Of a stretch of DNA of 64,000 bases, positions 1 through 7,907 are shown piece after piece. The notes below the pieces were generated by a model. The model worked only from the letters and a program-made list of their open reading frames with translations. It was not told where the DNA came from and did no database searches. The position numbers and the translations under genes are program-made. Position 1 is the first letter of the stretch, and the number at the start of each line of letters is the position of its first letter. Origin of the DNA: Parafilimonas sp. (GTDB lineage Bacteria > Bacteroidota > Bacteroidia > Chitinophagales > Chitinophagaceae); NCBI GenBank assembly GCA_017856455.1, contig JAFMEZ010000004.1, positions 1 through 64,000 on the forward strand, read 5' to 3'.

Positions 1-733
1 TTTTCGATAATAATCTTTTTTCTTTTGTAATAATATGATAAGGGACACCATATTCAATTGAAGTAAAAAAAAGATGTTGAACAGGTAAAAGACCTAGTTC
101 ATTTTTTATATTAAGCGCCTCTTCATGACTAAGATCAGGTGGACATTTTGTGACCACTATAATTTTAGCTTGCTGCGCACTTTTACGCTGATCCCTTAAA
201 TCACCAGTTGGGAGAAAGAAGTCTCTTGTATACAAATTTGAATAGTCTGTCAGTAAGATATCGAGTCCAGCCTTGATTTCTCGATGCTGAAATGCATCAT
301 CCAGAATAATCAATTTTGTATCTGGACGATCATAGAGCAATTGTGGAACCGCCTCAATTCTCTTCTCTCCTACTGCGACTGCTATTTCAGGGTGAGCAAG
401 ATGAAACTGCATAGGCTCATCTCCAATTTCCAAAGAAGTAGATGATTGATTTGCTAATACATATCCGGAAGTTCGTCTTCTATACCCCCTACTTAGTGTT
501 GCCAATTTATATCTGGCCTTTAGTATTCCAATAAGATAATCAACCATAGGAGATTTACCGGTTCCTCCAACAGATAAATTGCCAACACCAATAATCGGAA
601 GATTAAAATTTACAGTTCCAATAATTTTTTTGTCATAGAGATAATTTCTAAAGGAAATAATACATCCATATAAAAAAGCTAATGGAAATAAAAACAATCT
701 AAATGACCTAAGATATACGTTTTTAAAAAGCAT
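1..733 (-). CDS. lpxK: tetraacyldisaccharide 4'-kinase LpxK, partial (C-terminus outside window)
   Basis: LpxK phosphorylates the 4' position of the tetraacyl-disaccharide lipid A precursor at the inner face of the inner membrane. About 244 N-terminal residues are visible and the frame is open to the window edge; the family is usually about 330-360 residues. An N-terminal hydrophobic segment (about residues 10-28) is followed by the P-loop GNLSVGGTGKSP (residues 51-62), LSRGYRR, GDEP, and ILDDAFQHR, the conserved LpxK LDDGxQHR-type block. The ATG at 731-733 lies inside the last codons of the upstream cyclo-ligase gene, giving an 11 bp overlap that suggests translational coupling at the end of the rsmD operon. 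Identity is clear from the motifs; only the 3' end is unseen. Confidence 0.93.
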   Translation of the reverse strand, partial: MLFKNVYLRSFRLFLFPLAFLYGCIISFRNYLYDKKIIGTVNFNLPIIGVGNLSVGGTGKSPMVDYLIGILKARYKLATLSRGYRRRTSGYVLANQSSTSLEIGDEPMQFHLAHPEIAVAVGEKRIEAVPQLLYDRPDTKLIILDDAFQHREIKAGLDILLTDYSNLYTRDFFLPTGDLRDQRKSAQQAKIIVVTKCPPDLSHEEALNIKNELGLLPVQHLFFTSIEYGVPYHIITKEKRLLSK

Positions 734-1292
734 ATACACATTCTGGTGTTATGCAAAAATCGAGCTTTTTATCGAAGAAATCGATATCATCAATAGATAA
801 AACAGGGGGAAAGAAAGATAATCCAATTGTTATAACATCATTACGACAACTAGCCAGGAAACGATCGTAATAACCTTTCCCGTAACCAACCCGGTTGCCT
901 TTTTTGTCGAAAGCTAGCAATGGAACAAATACAACATCGATCATGTCTGAAGTAACTTCAATGCCAGCAGTTGGCTCAGGAATACCATACTGATTGTCCT
1001 GAAAAACAGTTTGTTCGTCCACCAAAAAATGTTTCATGCTAAAATCAGACGCATTTATTCTTGGATAAGCAATCTTCATACCCAAATCCCTAAACTGCAT
1101 ATAATCAAGCAAGGGAGCTGGATCAGGCTCGTTGGAAGAAAACATTGGAACATAAGCGTGAGCAATTTGAACATATGGCAATAGCATTTCCTGAAATCGA
1201 ATCAATAGTAAATCCTGAAATGAATTGACATCTTTAACTGAAAGATTCAGTCGTTTTGATTTATATGCTTTTCTGATTTCGGCCTTGATCAT
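723..1292 (-). CDS. 5-formyltetrahydrofolate cyclo-ligase (MTHFS)
   Basis: This enzyme converts 5-formyl-THF to 5,10-methenyl-THF using ATP, returning a storage or inhibitory folate to one-carbon metabolism in the cytosol. The 189 residues match the family's usual length. An N-terminal basic helix begins IKAEIRKAYKSKR, YGIPEP lies near residues 102-107, and the family signature GNRVGYGKGYYDRFL spans about 132-146 (nucleotide-binding glycine-rich loop). Its ATG overlaps the rsmD stop as ATGA, a typical coupled arrangement. The order rsmD, cyclo-ligase, lpxK on one strand indicates one transcript. Family assignment is firm; no regulatory signal is visible inside the operon. Confidence 0.93.
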   Translation of the reverse strand: MIKAEIRKAYKSKRLNLSVKDVNSFQDLLLIRFQEMLLPYVQIAHAYVPMFSSNEPDPAPLLDYMQFRDLGMKIAYPRINASDFSMKHFLVDEQTVFQDNQYGIPEPTAGIEVTSDMIDVVFVPLLAFDKKGNRVGYGKGYYDRFLASCRNDVITIGLSFFPPVLSIDDIDFFDKKLDFCITPECVYAF

Positions 1293-1849
1293 GCTTCATC
1301 AGCATTATTAATTCGGTTAATAAAGATTGAAAATATTGTGGTTCCATATTTTCTTTCTGTTCTGTAAAAAGGAAAGTTTTTAAAGTCATTTCTTGGTGTA
1401 TGTTCTAAAACAAACCAGCCATTTTCATTTAAAAGATTTTGTTGAAAAATCAACTTTGGCAAATCCTCAATATTTCCCAGTGCGTATGGAGGTCCAGCAA
1501 AAATGAAATCATATTTCTCTGAACATGATTGGATGTATTTAAACACATCCGAAAAAACAATTTGAATAGTTGTAATGGTAAGCGCTGCAGATGTTTTTTT
1601 TATAAAAGCATGCATGGCTGGATCTTTCTCAACAATGGTTAAATCCTTCACACCTCTTGAATAAAGTTCATAACTGATACAACCGGTACCGCCAAACAAA
1701 TCCAACGATTTAAGATTTTCAAACTCAAGATTATTTTGTATGATATTAAAGAGACCCTCTTTTGCAATATCTGTTGTAGGCCTTGTATGCGGCATGTTTG
1801 CTGGAGGCGATATCCTCCTTCCGCCTAGCTCTCCACTGATTATACGCAT
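1289..1849 (-). CDS. rsmD: 16S rRNA (guanine966-N2)-methyltransferase RsmD
   Basis: RsmD methylates N2 of G966 of 16S rRNA during 30S assembly using S-adenosylmethionine. The 186 residues contain the N-terminal MRIISGELGGRR start, the RPTTDIAKEGLFNII block (residues 23-37) and SAM motif I LDLFGGTG (49-56). The catalytic motif IV, normally (D/N)PPY, reads GPPY at residues 119-122: codon GGA at 1493-1495 in an otherwise intact FIFAxPPYAL context. This is either a lineage variant or a change that weakens catalysis, since that acidic or amide side chain binds the target amino group in this enzyme class. The gene overlaps the DUF3822 gene upstream by 10 bp and the cyclo-ligase downstream by 4 bp. 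Confidence 0.9.
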   Translation of the reverse strand: MRIISGELGGRRISPPANMPHTRPTTDIAKEGLFNIIQNNLEFENLKSLDLFGGTGCISYELYSRGVKDLTIVEKDPAMHAFIKKTSAALTITTIQIVFSDVFKYIQSCSEKYDFIFAGPPYALGNIEDLPKLIFQQNLLNENGWFVLEHTPRNDFKNFPFYRTERKYGTTIFSIFINRINNADEA

Positions 1850-2691
1850 TGAAGTATATGCAGATGTGGGGTGAAAAAATGTGATCCTACAATATGTTCA
1901 GATTCAAGCTCCGAGCTTGAAATGATTGAATTTTCGAGAGCAATATCTAAAATATATTTTCTCAACTCTTTCCATGTTGCTGAATCCTCATCAATATGTC
2001 CGCTTACCAATGCCTTTATATCTTTCAGATCCATCTTGTATTTATCAATCAAATTCAATAATTGATAAATAGCATCCTCTGTTGTTTCGTAATACAATGA
2101 TTGGGCAAACTGCAATTGAGCTCCTCTGACTAAAAATAAGGTAATATAATTTTGTGTAAAATATATTTTTAAAAACGAATCGAGATCTTCTAGGTTATTT
2201 TTAAACATCGAAACTAATCCAACACTAATAAAGTGAGTTACTTTTATGTCTTTAAAACGTTCGGCTAAAAATTCATATACTGACTTTTCCAAACCAAACA
2301 CATTATACAATTCCCATTGAGCAACATGCTCTGATTTTACATCAATGTATTGGAGATCGCCAAACATCGTTTTATAAATAGCATCAGAAAGATGATCTTT
2401 CGCAAATTGCTCAGGAACTAAAGATGACTCAGGTGTATTGACCACTACAAATACATCGATGAAATTTTTACCAGAATATTTTTCTGTTGATAAAATATAT
2501 TCAAGTGTATAGACATCTAATCCTTCTTTTAAAACATAGGTTTCAATAATTATTGGTTGTTTTTGTTGATCAAAAACCAATAAGGTTAGATAATGGTGCC
2601 CATATTCAACACACAAGTGCAGTGAATCGACTTCTTGGACTGAAGAATTCTTATAGTATCCAAAACTAGATTGAATAAGAGATTGCACCAT
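1840..2691 (-). CDS. DUF3822 family protein
   Basis: This 283-residue soluble protein matches the Bacteroidota-specific DUF3822 family, which I recall as a frequent neighbour of rsmD; its function is unknown. The N-terminal half has the pattern VDSLHLCVEYGHHYLTLLVF, a beta-hairpin-like start reminiscent of actin-fold (ASKHA) subunits, but no confirmed nucleotide-binding motif is visible, so that resemblance is speculation. No signal peptide or membrane segment is seen. It is the first gene of the DUF3822-rsmD-cyclo-ligase-lpxK operon and overlaps rsmD by 10 bp, implying co-expression. Its ATG at 2689-2691 lies 76 bp from the divergent MATE gene. Confidence 0.75.
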   Translation of the reverse strand: MVQSLIQSSFGYYKNSSVQEVDSLHLCVEYGHHYLTLLVFDQQKQPIIIETYVLKEGLDVYTLEYILSTEKYSGKNFIDVFVVVNTPESSLVPEQFAKDHLSDAIYKTMFGDLQYIDVKSEHVAQWELYNVFGLEKSVYEFLAERFKDIKVTHFISVGLVSMFKNNLEDLDSFLKIYFTQNYITLFLVRGAQLQFAQSLYYETTEDAIYQLLNLIDKYKMDLKDIKALVSGHIDEDSATWKELRKYILDIALENSIISSSELESEHIVGSHFFTPHLHILQCV

Positions 2692-2767
2692 ATGACAAAT
2701 TTAATGCTTTTGGGTATGAAACAGAAGCCAAGAATAACTTACTTTGCCGGCTAATCCAGCATTTACA

Positions 2768-4111
2768 ATGAGCGAAAATTTAAAACTTGAGGTTACGTAT
2801 AAGCAGATTCTGCAAATGTCCCTTCCCATCAGCTTTGCAATACTGGTACCCCAATTTAATTTTCTTATCAATAGCTTCTTTCTTTCAAAACTCGGACAAG
2901 GGTATATGGGTGCGTCTGGAGTAACAGGTGTCTACTATTTGATTTTTTCTGTCATTGGATTTGGGCTCAACAATGGATTACAAGCATTGATTTCAAGAAG
3001 AGCAGGACAAGACCGATTAAAAGAAATTGGAGAACTCTTTATGCAGAGTGTTTATATCAGTTTCTTTATTGCGTTTATTGGCATTCTGATCACTTATACT
3101 GCAGCACCAATTATTTTCAAAAACAACACTGATCCATCAATCTATCATCTCACCATAGAATTTTTAAAAATCAGGATATGGGGACTACCATTTCTGTATC
3201 TGTATCAAATGAGAAATGGACTACTGGTTGGAACAAATCAAAGTAAATTATTGGTATATGGAACATTGGCAGAGACCGTAACCAATGTTGTTTTGGATTA
3301 TGGGTTGATTTTCGGAAATCTCGGAATGCCAAAACTGGGTTTTAATGGTGCCGCATACGCAAGCATCATCGCAGAATTTATGGGAATGAGTGTAGTATTC
3401 TTGGTTATTGGGATCAATAAAATGACAAAACGGTTTGGACTATTTGAAAACATTTCTTTTCAGTGGAAAAGCACAAAGACAATTTTGGTACAGTCCTCCC
3501 CGCTGATTTTACAATATGCCATCAGCATTATCAGCTGGGAATTCTTTTTTATTCTTGTATCACATGATGGTAATCTTGCATTGGATGTTAGTCAGGTAAT
3601 GCGCTTAATGTTTGGATTTTTCGGAATTTTTATATGGGCCTTTGCTGCTGCATCCAGCACAATGGTTTCCAACATCATTGGTCAGGGTTTACACGAAAAA
3701 GTGTCAATGTTGGTAAAAAAAATCGTTACACTTAGTCTTGGCTCAACCATTTTAATATTTATCCCTTTACAAATATTTGCTCATCAGATACTTGGACTCT
3801 TCAATCAGGATGCTGCATTTCTTGCATTGGCCATTCCTGTTTTTAGAGTTGTTTGTGTAGCCATTCTCTTCATGTCTGTTTCAACAGTATGTCTTAATGC
3901 AGTTACTGGAACAGGAAATACCAAGATCAATCTTATGATTGAAGTCTTTACAATAATCCTTTATTGCATCTATGTATATACTGTAATGGAAGAATTAAAT
4001 CTTTCAATCGTATGGGGATGGGGATCAGAATGGGTATACTGGTTATCAATCTTAACACTATCCGCTGCATATCTTAAAAGCGGAAAATGGAAAAAAAGAA
4101 TGAATATCTGA
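2768..4111 (+). CDS. MATE family efflux transporter (DinF/NorM-like)
   Basis: This inner-membrane antiporter of 447 residues has about 12 predicted hydrophobic segments in two similar halves, as expected for MATE proteins; the typical family length is 440-480. The ATG at 2768 (MSENLKLEVTYKQIL, then a hydrophobic start) is preferred. A longer reading from TTG at 2744 would place the start inside a TTACTTTGC promoter-like element. Substrate cannot be read from sequence: MATE proteins export cationic drugs, flavins or other small molecules using Na+ or H+ gradients. It is convergent with infC, with only 5 bp between the two stop codons. Confidence 0.88.
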   Translation: MSENLKLEVTYKQILQMSLPISFAILVPQFNFLINSFFLSKLGQGYMGASGVTGVYYLIFSVIGFGLNNGLQALISRRAGQDRLKEIGELFMQSVYISFFIAFIGILITYTAAPIIFKNNTDPSIYHLTIEFLKIRIWGLPFLYLYQMRNGLLVGTNQSKLLVYGTLAETVTNVVLDYGLIFGNLGMPKLGFNGAAYASIIAEFMGMSVVFLVIGINKMTKRFGLFENISFQWKSTKTILVQSSPLILQYAISIISWEFFFILVSHDGNLALDVSQVMRLMFGFFGIFIWAFAAASSTMVSNIIGQGLHEKVSMLVKKIVTLSLGSTILIFIPLQIFAHQILGLFNQDAAFLALAIPVFRVVCVAILFMSVSTVCLNAVTGTGNTKINLMIEVFTIILYCIYVYTVMEELNLSIVWGWGSEWVYWLSILTLSAAYLKSGKWKKRMNI

Positions 4112-4116
4112 TTGCT

Positions 4117-4731
4117 CTATTGCTCTGGAGCTGCTGCTGATCCAGTTGCTTTTTTCTTCTGAGACTTAGGGGCTATAACCATCAGCATTCTCTTGCCTTC
4201 AAGTTTTGGCAAGCCTTCCACTTGTCCGATTTCTGCCAAACGCTCAGCAAATTTTAAAAGAACCAATTCACCTCTCTCTTTGAATTGTATCGCTCTTCCT
4301 TTGAATTGAACATAGGCTTTAACCTTATTACCTTCTTTTAGAAAGTTTTCAGCATGACGGGCTTTGAAATCAAAATCATGATCATCAGTACCTGGAGTAA
4401 AACGAATTTCTTTCAATTCGGCCGTTTTACTTTTGGCTTTCATCTCCTTTTCCTTTCTCTTCTTGTCGTATAAGAATTTATTGTAGTCAATTACTTTGCA
4501 TACTGGAGGATCTGCCTGAGGAGAAATTTCTACAAGGTCTAGCTGTTGTTGTTGTGCAATTTTCAATGCTTCCTGGGTAGAATAAACGCCCATTGTTACA
4601 TTGTCGCCAACCAGTCGAACTTGAGGAACCCTGATGAATTGATTGATTCTGTGTTCTGCCTCTTTTCTTGGAGCAAATTTACCTCTTGGTCCACCTGAAC
4701 CTTGGTAATTGGGTCTGTAGGGTAATGCCAT
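4117..4731 (-). CDS. infC: translation initiation factor IF-3
   Basis: IF-3 binds the 30S subunit, prevents premature 50S joining and checks start-codon selection. The 204 residues have an N-terminal extension of about 25 residues (basic, Gly/Pro-rich), the IF3-N domain (about 28-95, INQFIRVPQVRLVGDN), a basic linker helix rich in Lys, and the IF3-C domain (about 105-190, KEIRFTPGTDDHDF). A short KKKATGSAAAPEQ tail ends the protein. It starts at a normal ATG, unlike the AUU of enterobacteria, so AUU-type autoregulation is not indicated. It lies 58 bp after thrS on the same strand. The rpmI-rplT genes that usually follow infC are absent; a convergent MATE gene begins at once. Confidence 0.96.
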   Translation of the reverse strand: MALPYRPNYQGSGGPRGKFAPRKEAEHRINQFIRVPQVRLVGDNVTMGVYSTQEALKIAQQQQLDLVEISPQADPPVCKVIDYNKFLYDKKRKEKEMKAKSKTAELKEIRFTPGTDDHDFDFKARHAENFLKEGNKVKAYVQFKGRAIQFKERGELVLLKFAERLAEIGQVEGLPKLEGKRMLMVIAPKSQKKKATGSAAAPEQ

Positions 4732-4789
4732 AGTATGCTACAACTATCCTGTCGGCTTCAGGAGGAAGTTGATGTTATTTCTGTTTTAT

Positions 4790-6724
4790 TTAATTTGAAT
4801 GCCGACCTTGTATTTCGGATGTTAAGTTAGTTATTATTTCTGAAATAGAACACTGACCTGCATCACCCTTACCTTGTCTTCTAACGGCCACCATGCCTTC
4901 ATTCTGCTCTTTTTCTCCAATAACAAACATATAAGGGACTTTCATCAACTCAGTATCCCTGATCTTTTTCCCAATTTTTTCACCTCTGTCATCCAATTCT
5001 GCTCTGATGCCTGCGCTCAACAACTTTTGGGTAACATCAGATGCATATTGATTGAATTTATCACTGATCGGCAGCACTTTTACCTGAACTGGTGACAACC
5101 ATAATGGAAATTTACCAGCATAATGTTCAAGTAGGAAACCAATGAAGCGCTCGTGTGTTCCTAATGGAGCCCTATGAATTATAAGAGGAGTTTCAGATTG
5201 ATTTTCCCTATTGGTATACTGCAATCCAAATCTTCTTCCTTGAGCAAAATCGACTTGATTAGTTGCCAATGTAAATTCTCTACCAATCGCACTCCAAATT
5301 TGAACATCAATTTTTGGTCCGTAGAATGCCCCTTCATCTGGCACTTCTACATATGGGATATTGGAATCAATCAAAACTTTACGAACCATTTCCTCAGTTT
5401 CTTTCCAAAGTTCCGGCTCATTTATATATTTCTGCCCGAGTTTAGCAGGATCATGCAAACTCAAACGCATTACATATTTATCTATTCCAAAAATCTTGAA
5501 GTATTTAATGTACATATCATTCACTGCCCTGAACTCACTTGCAAAATCATCTTTTGAACAATAGATATGTGCATCATTCATATGCAAGCAACGCACGCGC
5601 ATCAAACCAAACAACTCACCACTTTGTTCATAGCGATAACATGTTCCATACTCAGCAAGCCTCAATGGTAAATCCTTGTATGATCTGCTTTCAGCTGAAA
5701 ATATTTTGTGGTGATGCGGGCAGTTCATGGCCTTGAGGTAATATTTTACTCCTTCAAGTTCCATGGGCGGGTACATACTGTCTTGATAATATGGAAGGTG
5801 CCCACTTGTTAAGTACATACTTTCTTTGGCAATATGTGGCGTAACAACACGCTTGTATCCAGCAGCCAATTCAGTTTCCTTGGCCAACTTTTCTAACTCT
5901 TCAATAATGATCGTTCCATTGGGCATCCAGAGTGGAAGACCAGGACCTACATCATCATCAAAGGTGAAAATACCAAGTTCTTTACCCAATTTTCTATGAT
6001 CTCTTTTCTTGGCCTCTTCAAGCATTTGAAGATGCTCATCCAATTCTTTTTGATTAGGAAAACTTACACCATAGATACGGGTAAGCTGTTTGTTTTTTTC
6101 ATCCCCCTTCCAATATGCTCCAGCAATCGATGTTAATTTAATTGCCTTGATGAGTCCGGTGTGTGGGATATGTGGACCGCGACAGAGATCGGTGAAATTT
6201 CCCTGCGTATAAAAAGTTATTTCACCATCATTTAAACCAGATAACAAGTCCAATTTATATTCATCCCCTTTTTCAGAAAAATATGCCACCGCATCATTTT
6301 TCGAAATTTCCTTTCTGATGAATTCGCTGTTCTTCTTTGCAAGCTCATCCATCTTTTTCTCAAGAGAAGCAAGTTCATCCTCAGAAATATGTCTACCTCC
6401 AAGGTCCATGTCATAATAAAAACCTCTGTCAATAGCAGGACCAACCCAAAACTTTACTCCAGGAAAAGTAGCTTCAACTGCTTCTGCCAAAAGATGGGCA
6501 GATGAATGCCAAAATGTTGATTTTCCATCAGTATCATCCCATGTCAATAGCTTTAGTTCACAGTCCTTGTTAAGCGGGGTTGAAGCATCTTTAACTGTTC
6601 CATCAATAGATGCTGCAATGACCTTTTTTGCAAGTCCCTCTGCTATACTTTTTGCGATTGCCATCGGAGTACTACCTTTTGCATAACTCCTAACAGCGCC
6701 ATCCGGAAACCTAATATTGATCAT
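4790..6724 (-). CDS. thrS: threonine--tRNA ligase
   Basis: This class II synthetase charges tRNA-Thr. All 644 residues of a standard bacterial ThrRS are present: a TGS domain (about 1-62), the second editing domain with HSSAH (73-77) and its CRGPH metal site (C181, H185), and the catalytic core with the zinc cysteine in KAMNCPHH (near 333). Class II motif 2 is EYGTCYRYEQSG, motif 3 is IIHRAPLGTHERFIG, and an anticodon-binding domain follows to the end. The ATG follows a leader of about 35 bases with an exact Bacteroidota -7 element upstream. I see no T-box leader. It is very likely co-transcribed with infC. Confidence 0.98.
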   Translation of the reverse strand: MINIRFPDGAVRSYAKGSTPMAIAKSIAEGLAKKVIAASIDGTVKDASTPLNKDCELKLLTWDDTDGKSTFWHSSAHLLAEAVEATFPGVKFWVGPAIDRGFYYDMDLGGRHISEDELASLEKKMDELAKKNSEFIRKEISKNDAVAYFSEKGDEYKLDLLSGLNDGEITFYTQGNFTDLCRGPHIPHTGLIKAIKLTSIAGAYWKGDEKNKQLTRIYGVSFPNQKELDEHLQMLEEAKKRDHRKLGKELGIFTFDDDVGPGLPLWMPNGTIIIEELEKLAKETELAAGYKRVVTPHIAKESMYLTSGHLPYYQDSMYPPMELEGVKYYLKAMNCPHHHKIFSAESRSYKDLPLRLAEYGTCYRYEQSGELFGLMRVRCLHMNDAHIYCSKDDFASEFRAVNDMYIKYFKIFGIDKYVMRLSLHDPAKLGQKYINEPELWKETEEMVRKVLIDSNIPYVEVPDEGAFYGPKIDVQIWSAIGREFTLATNQVDFAQGRRFGLQYTNRENQSETPLIIHRAPLGTHERFIGFLLEHYAGKFPLWLSPVQVKVLPISDKFNQYASDVTQKLLSAGIRAELDDRGEKIGKKIRDTELMKVPYMFVIGEKEQNEGMVAVRRQGKGDAGQCSISEIITNLTSEIQGRHSN

Positions 6725-6758
6725 GGTTTGAGTAAAATTATTGCCAATTTTAAGACTG

Positions 6759-6766
6759 CAAATTTA
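6759..6766 (-). promoter_or_regulatory. candidate -7 promoter element for thrS-infC
   Basis: On the minus strand the bases read TAAATTTG, an exact match to the Bacteroidota primary-sigma -7 consensus TAnnTTTG, 34 bases before the thrS ATG. No clear -33 TTTG partner is seen. Confidence 0.45.
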
Positions 6767-6833
6767 ACGAACTATTAGGTAAGGACAGCTTCAAATAAGG
6801 ATAATTTGCGTACTTACTTAAAAAATGTAGCTT

Positions 6834-7907
6834 TTGAATAGAATTCTACCCAAGTTTTTTGCGTTTTCAGCTATTCTCATCCTGGTTTTCACACAATGCG
6901 AAATCGCATTTGCTCAAAAGCTAAGTGGACAATGGATTGGTAGTTTCAATTCTAAAGAAGATCCATCCGATGCACAAACTGAATATGTGCTGGAGATTGA
7001 GATCAATGGTAATTCTCTGAGTGGATATTCATATACTTATTTCCCTATTGCGGGTAAGCGATACTTTGTGATTTGCAAACTAAAAGGAAGTTATGAATCT
7101 GGCAGTAAATCACTCGTGGTAACTGAAATTGAAAAAGTAAAGTCGAATACTCCACCTGATTTTCAAAATTGTCTTCAAACACATAAACTCACCTATTTCA
7201 AACAAGGAAACAAAGAGACCCTGGAAGGAAAATGGGAGCCTGCAGAGAAAGGAAGTACTTGCGGAACAGGCATATCTGTATTCGAAAGAAAAATGCTTGA
7301 AAAAATCAAACCAGTTGAAGTTGTAAAAAAACAAGTTCCAAAAACACCTGCTGTAGCTAAACAGTTGACCTCAAAAAATCCTCCTGTTGTTTCCAAACCT
7401 GTAGTTACCAAAAAAACTGAACAGAAAAAGATATTGCCAAAAAATCCAATTGAGCAGAAATCAGCTCCTTTGGCTACTGAAAATAAATCAGATGAAAGAA
7501 TCATCACCATTGATGAACCTAAAAAAATAAAAGAAAGTTTTGCACCGCCCAGAGAAAAAATCTCAAATAGAACTTATCAGATTTTGAAAACGATTGAAAT
7601 CGAAGATGATAAAATTGACATCAATATTTATGACAATGGGCAAATAGACGGAGATACTGTATCCATTTATGTCAATGATAAATTGATTGTATCCAAACGC
7701 ATGCTCACCGCAAAACCAATCAATATTCACTTGAATACGGACGATGATACTGATGTTTATGATATTGTGATGTATGCTGAAAATCTTGGATCCATCCCAC
7801 CAAACACTGCATTGATGATTGTACAAGCAAAGAACAAACGCTACGAAATCAATATCACTTCAACAGAGCAAACCAGTGGAGCAGTAAGATTTAAATTCAA
7901 GAAATAA
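6834..7907 (+). CDS. secreted protein of unknown function with a Pro/Lys-rich linker
   Basis: I do not recognise this 357-residue protein as a known family. A signal peptide (about 1-28, ending AFAQ) is followed by a beta-rich domain (about 30-150) starting LSGQWIGSF, a pattern like small lipocalin-like or glycan-interacting beta domains. Next comes a low-complexity Lys/Pro/Val linker (about 155-240), then a C-terminal domain (about 246-357) with regular strands (DGDTVSIYVNDKLIVSKR) resembling beta-sandwich surface modules. Start choice: the frame is closed by TAG at 6828-6830 and has no ATG before residue 151, so the TTG at 6834 is the only start that keeps the signal peptide. It is convergent with the TonB receptor gene with no spacer between stops. 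It is probably periplasmic or surface-exposed. Confidence 0.7.
   Translation: MNRILPKFFAFSAILILVFTQCEIAFAQKLSGQWIGSFNSKEDPSDAQTEYVLEIEINGNSLSGYSYTYFPIAGKRYFVICKLKGSYESGSKSLVVTEIEKVKSNTPPDFQNCLQTHKLTYFKQGNKETLEGKWEPAEKGSTCGTGISVFERKMLEKIKPVEVVKKQVPKTPAVAKQLTSKNPPVVSKPVVTKKTEQKKILPKNPIEQKSAPLATENKSDERIITIDEPKKIKESFAPPREKISNRTYQILKTIEIEDDKIDINIYDNGQIDGDTVSIYVNDKLIVSKRMLTAKPINIHLNTDDDTDVYDIVMYAENLGSIPPNTALMIVQAKNKRYEINITSTEQTSGAVRFKFKK

Noticed and set aside
6725-6833. T-box or other riboswitch before thrS
   Set aside because: The leader after the -7 element is only about 30 bases and has no stem-anticodon structure.
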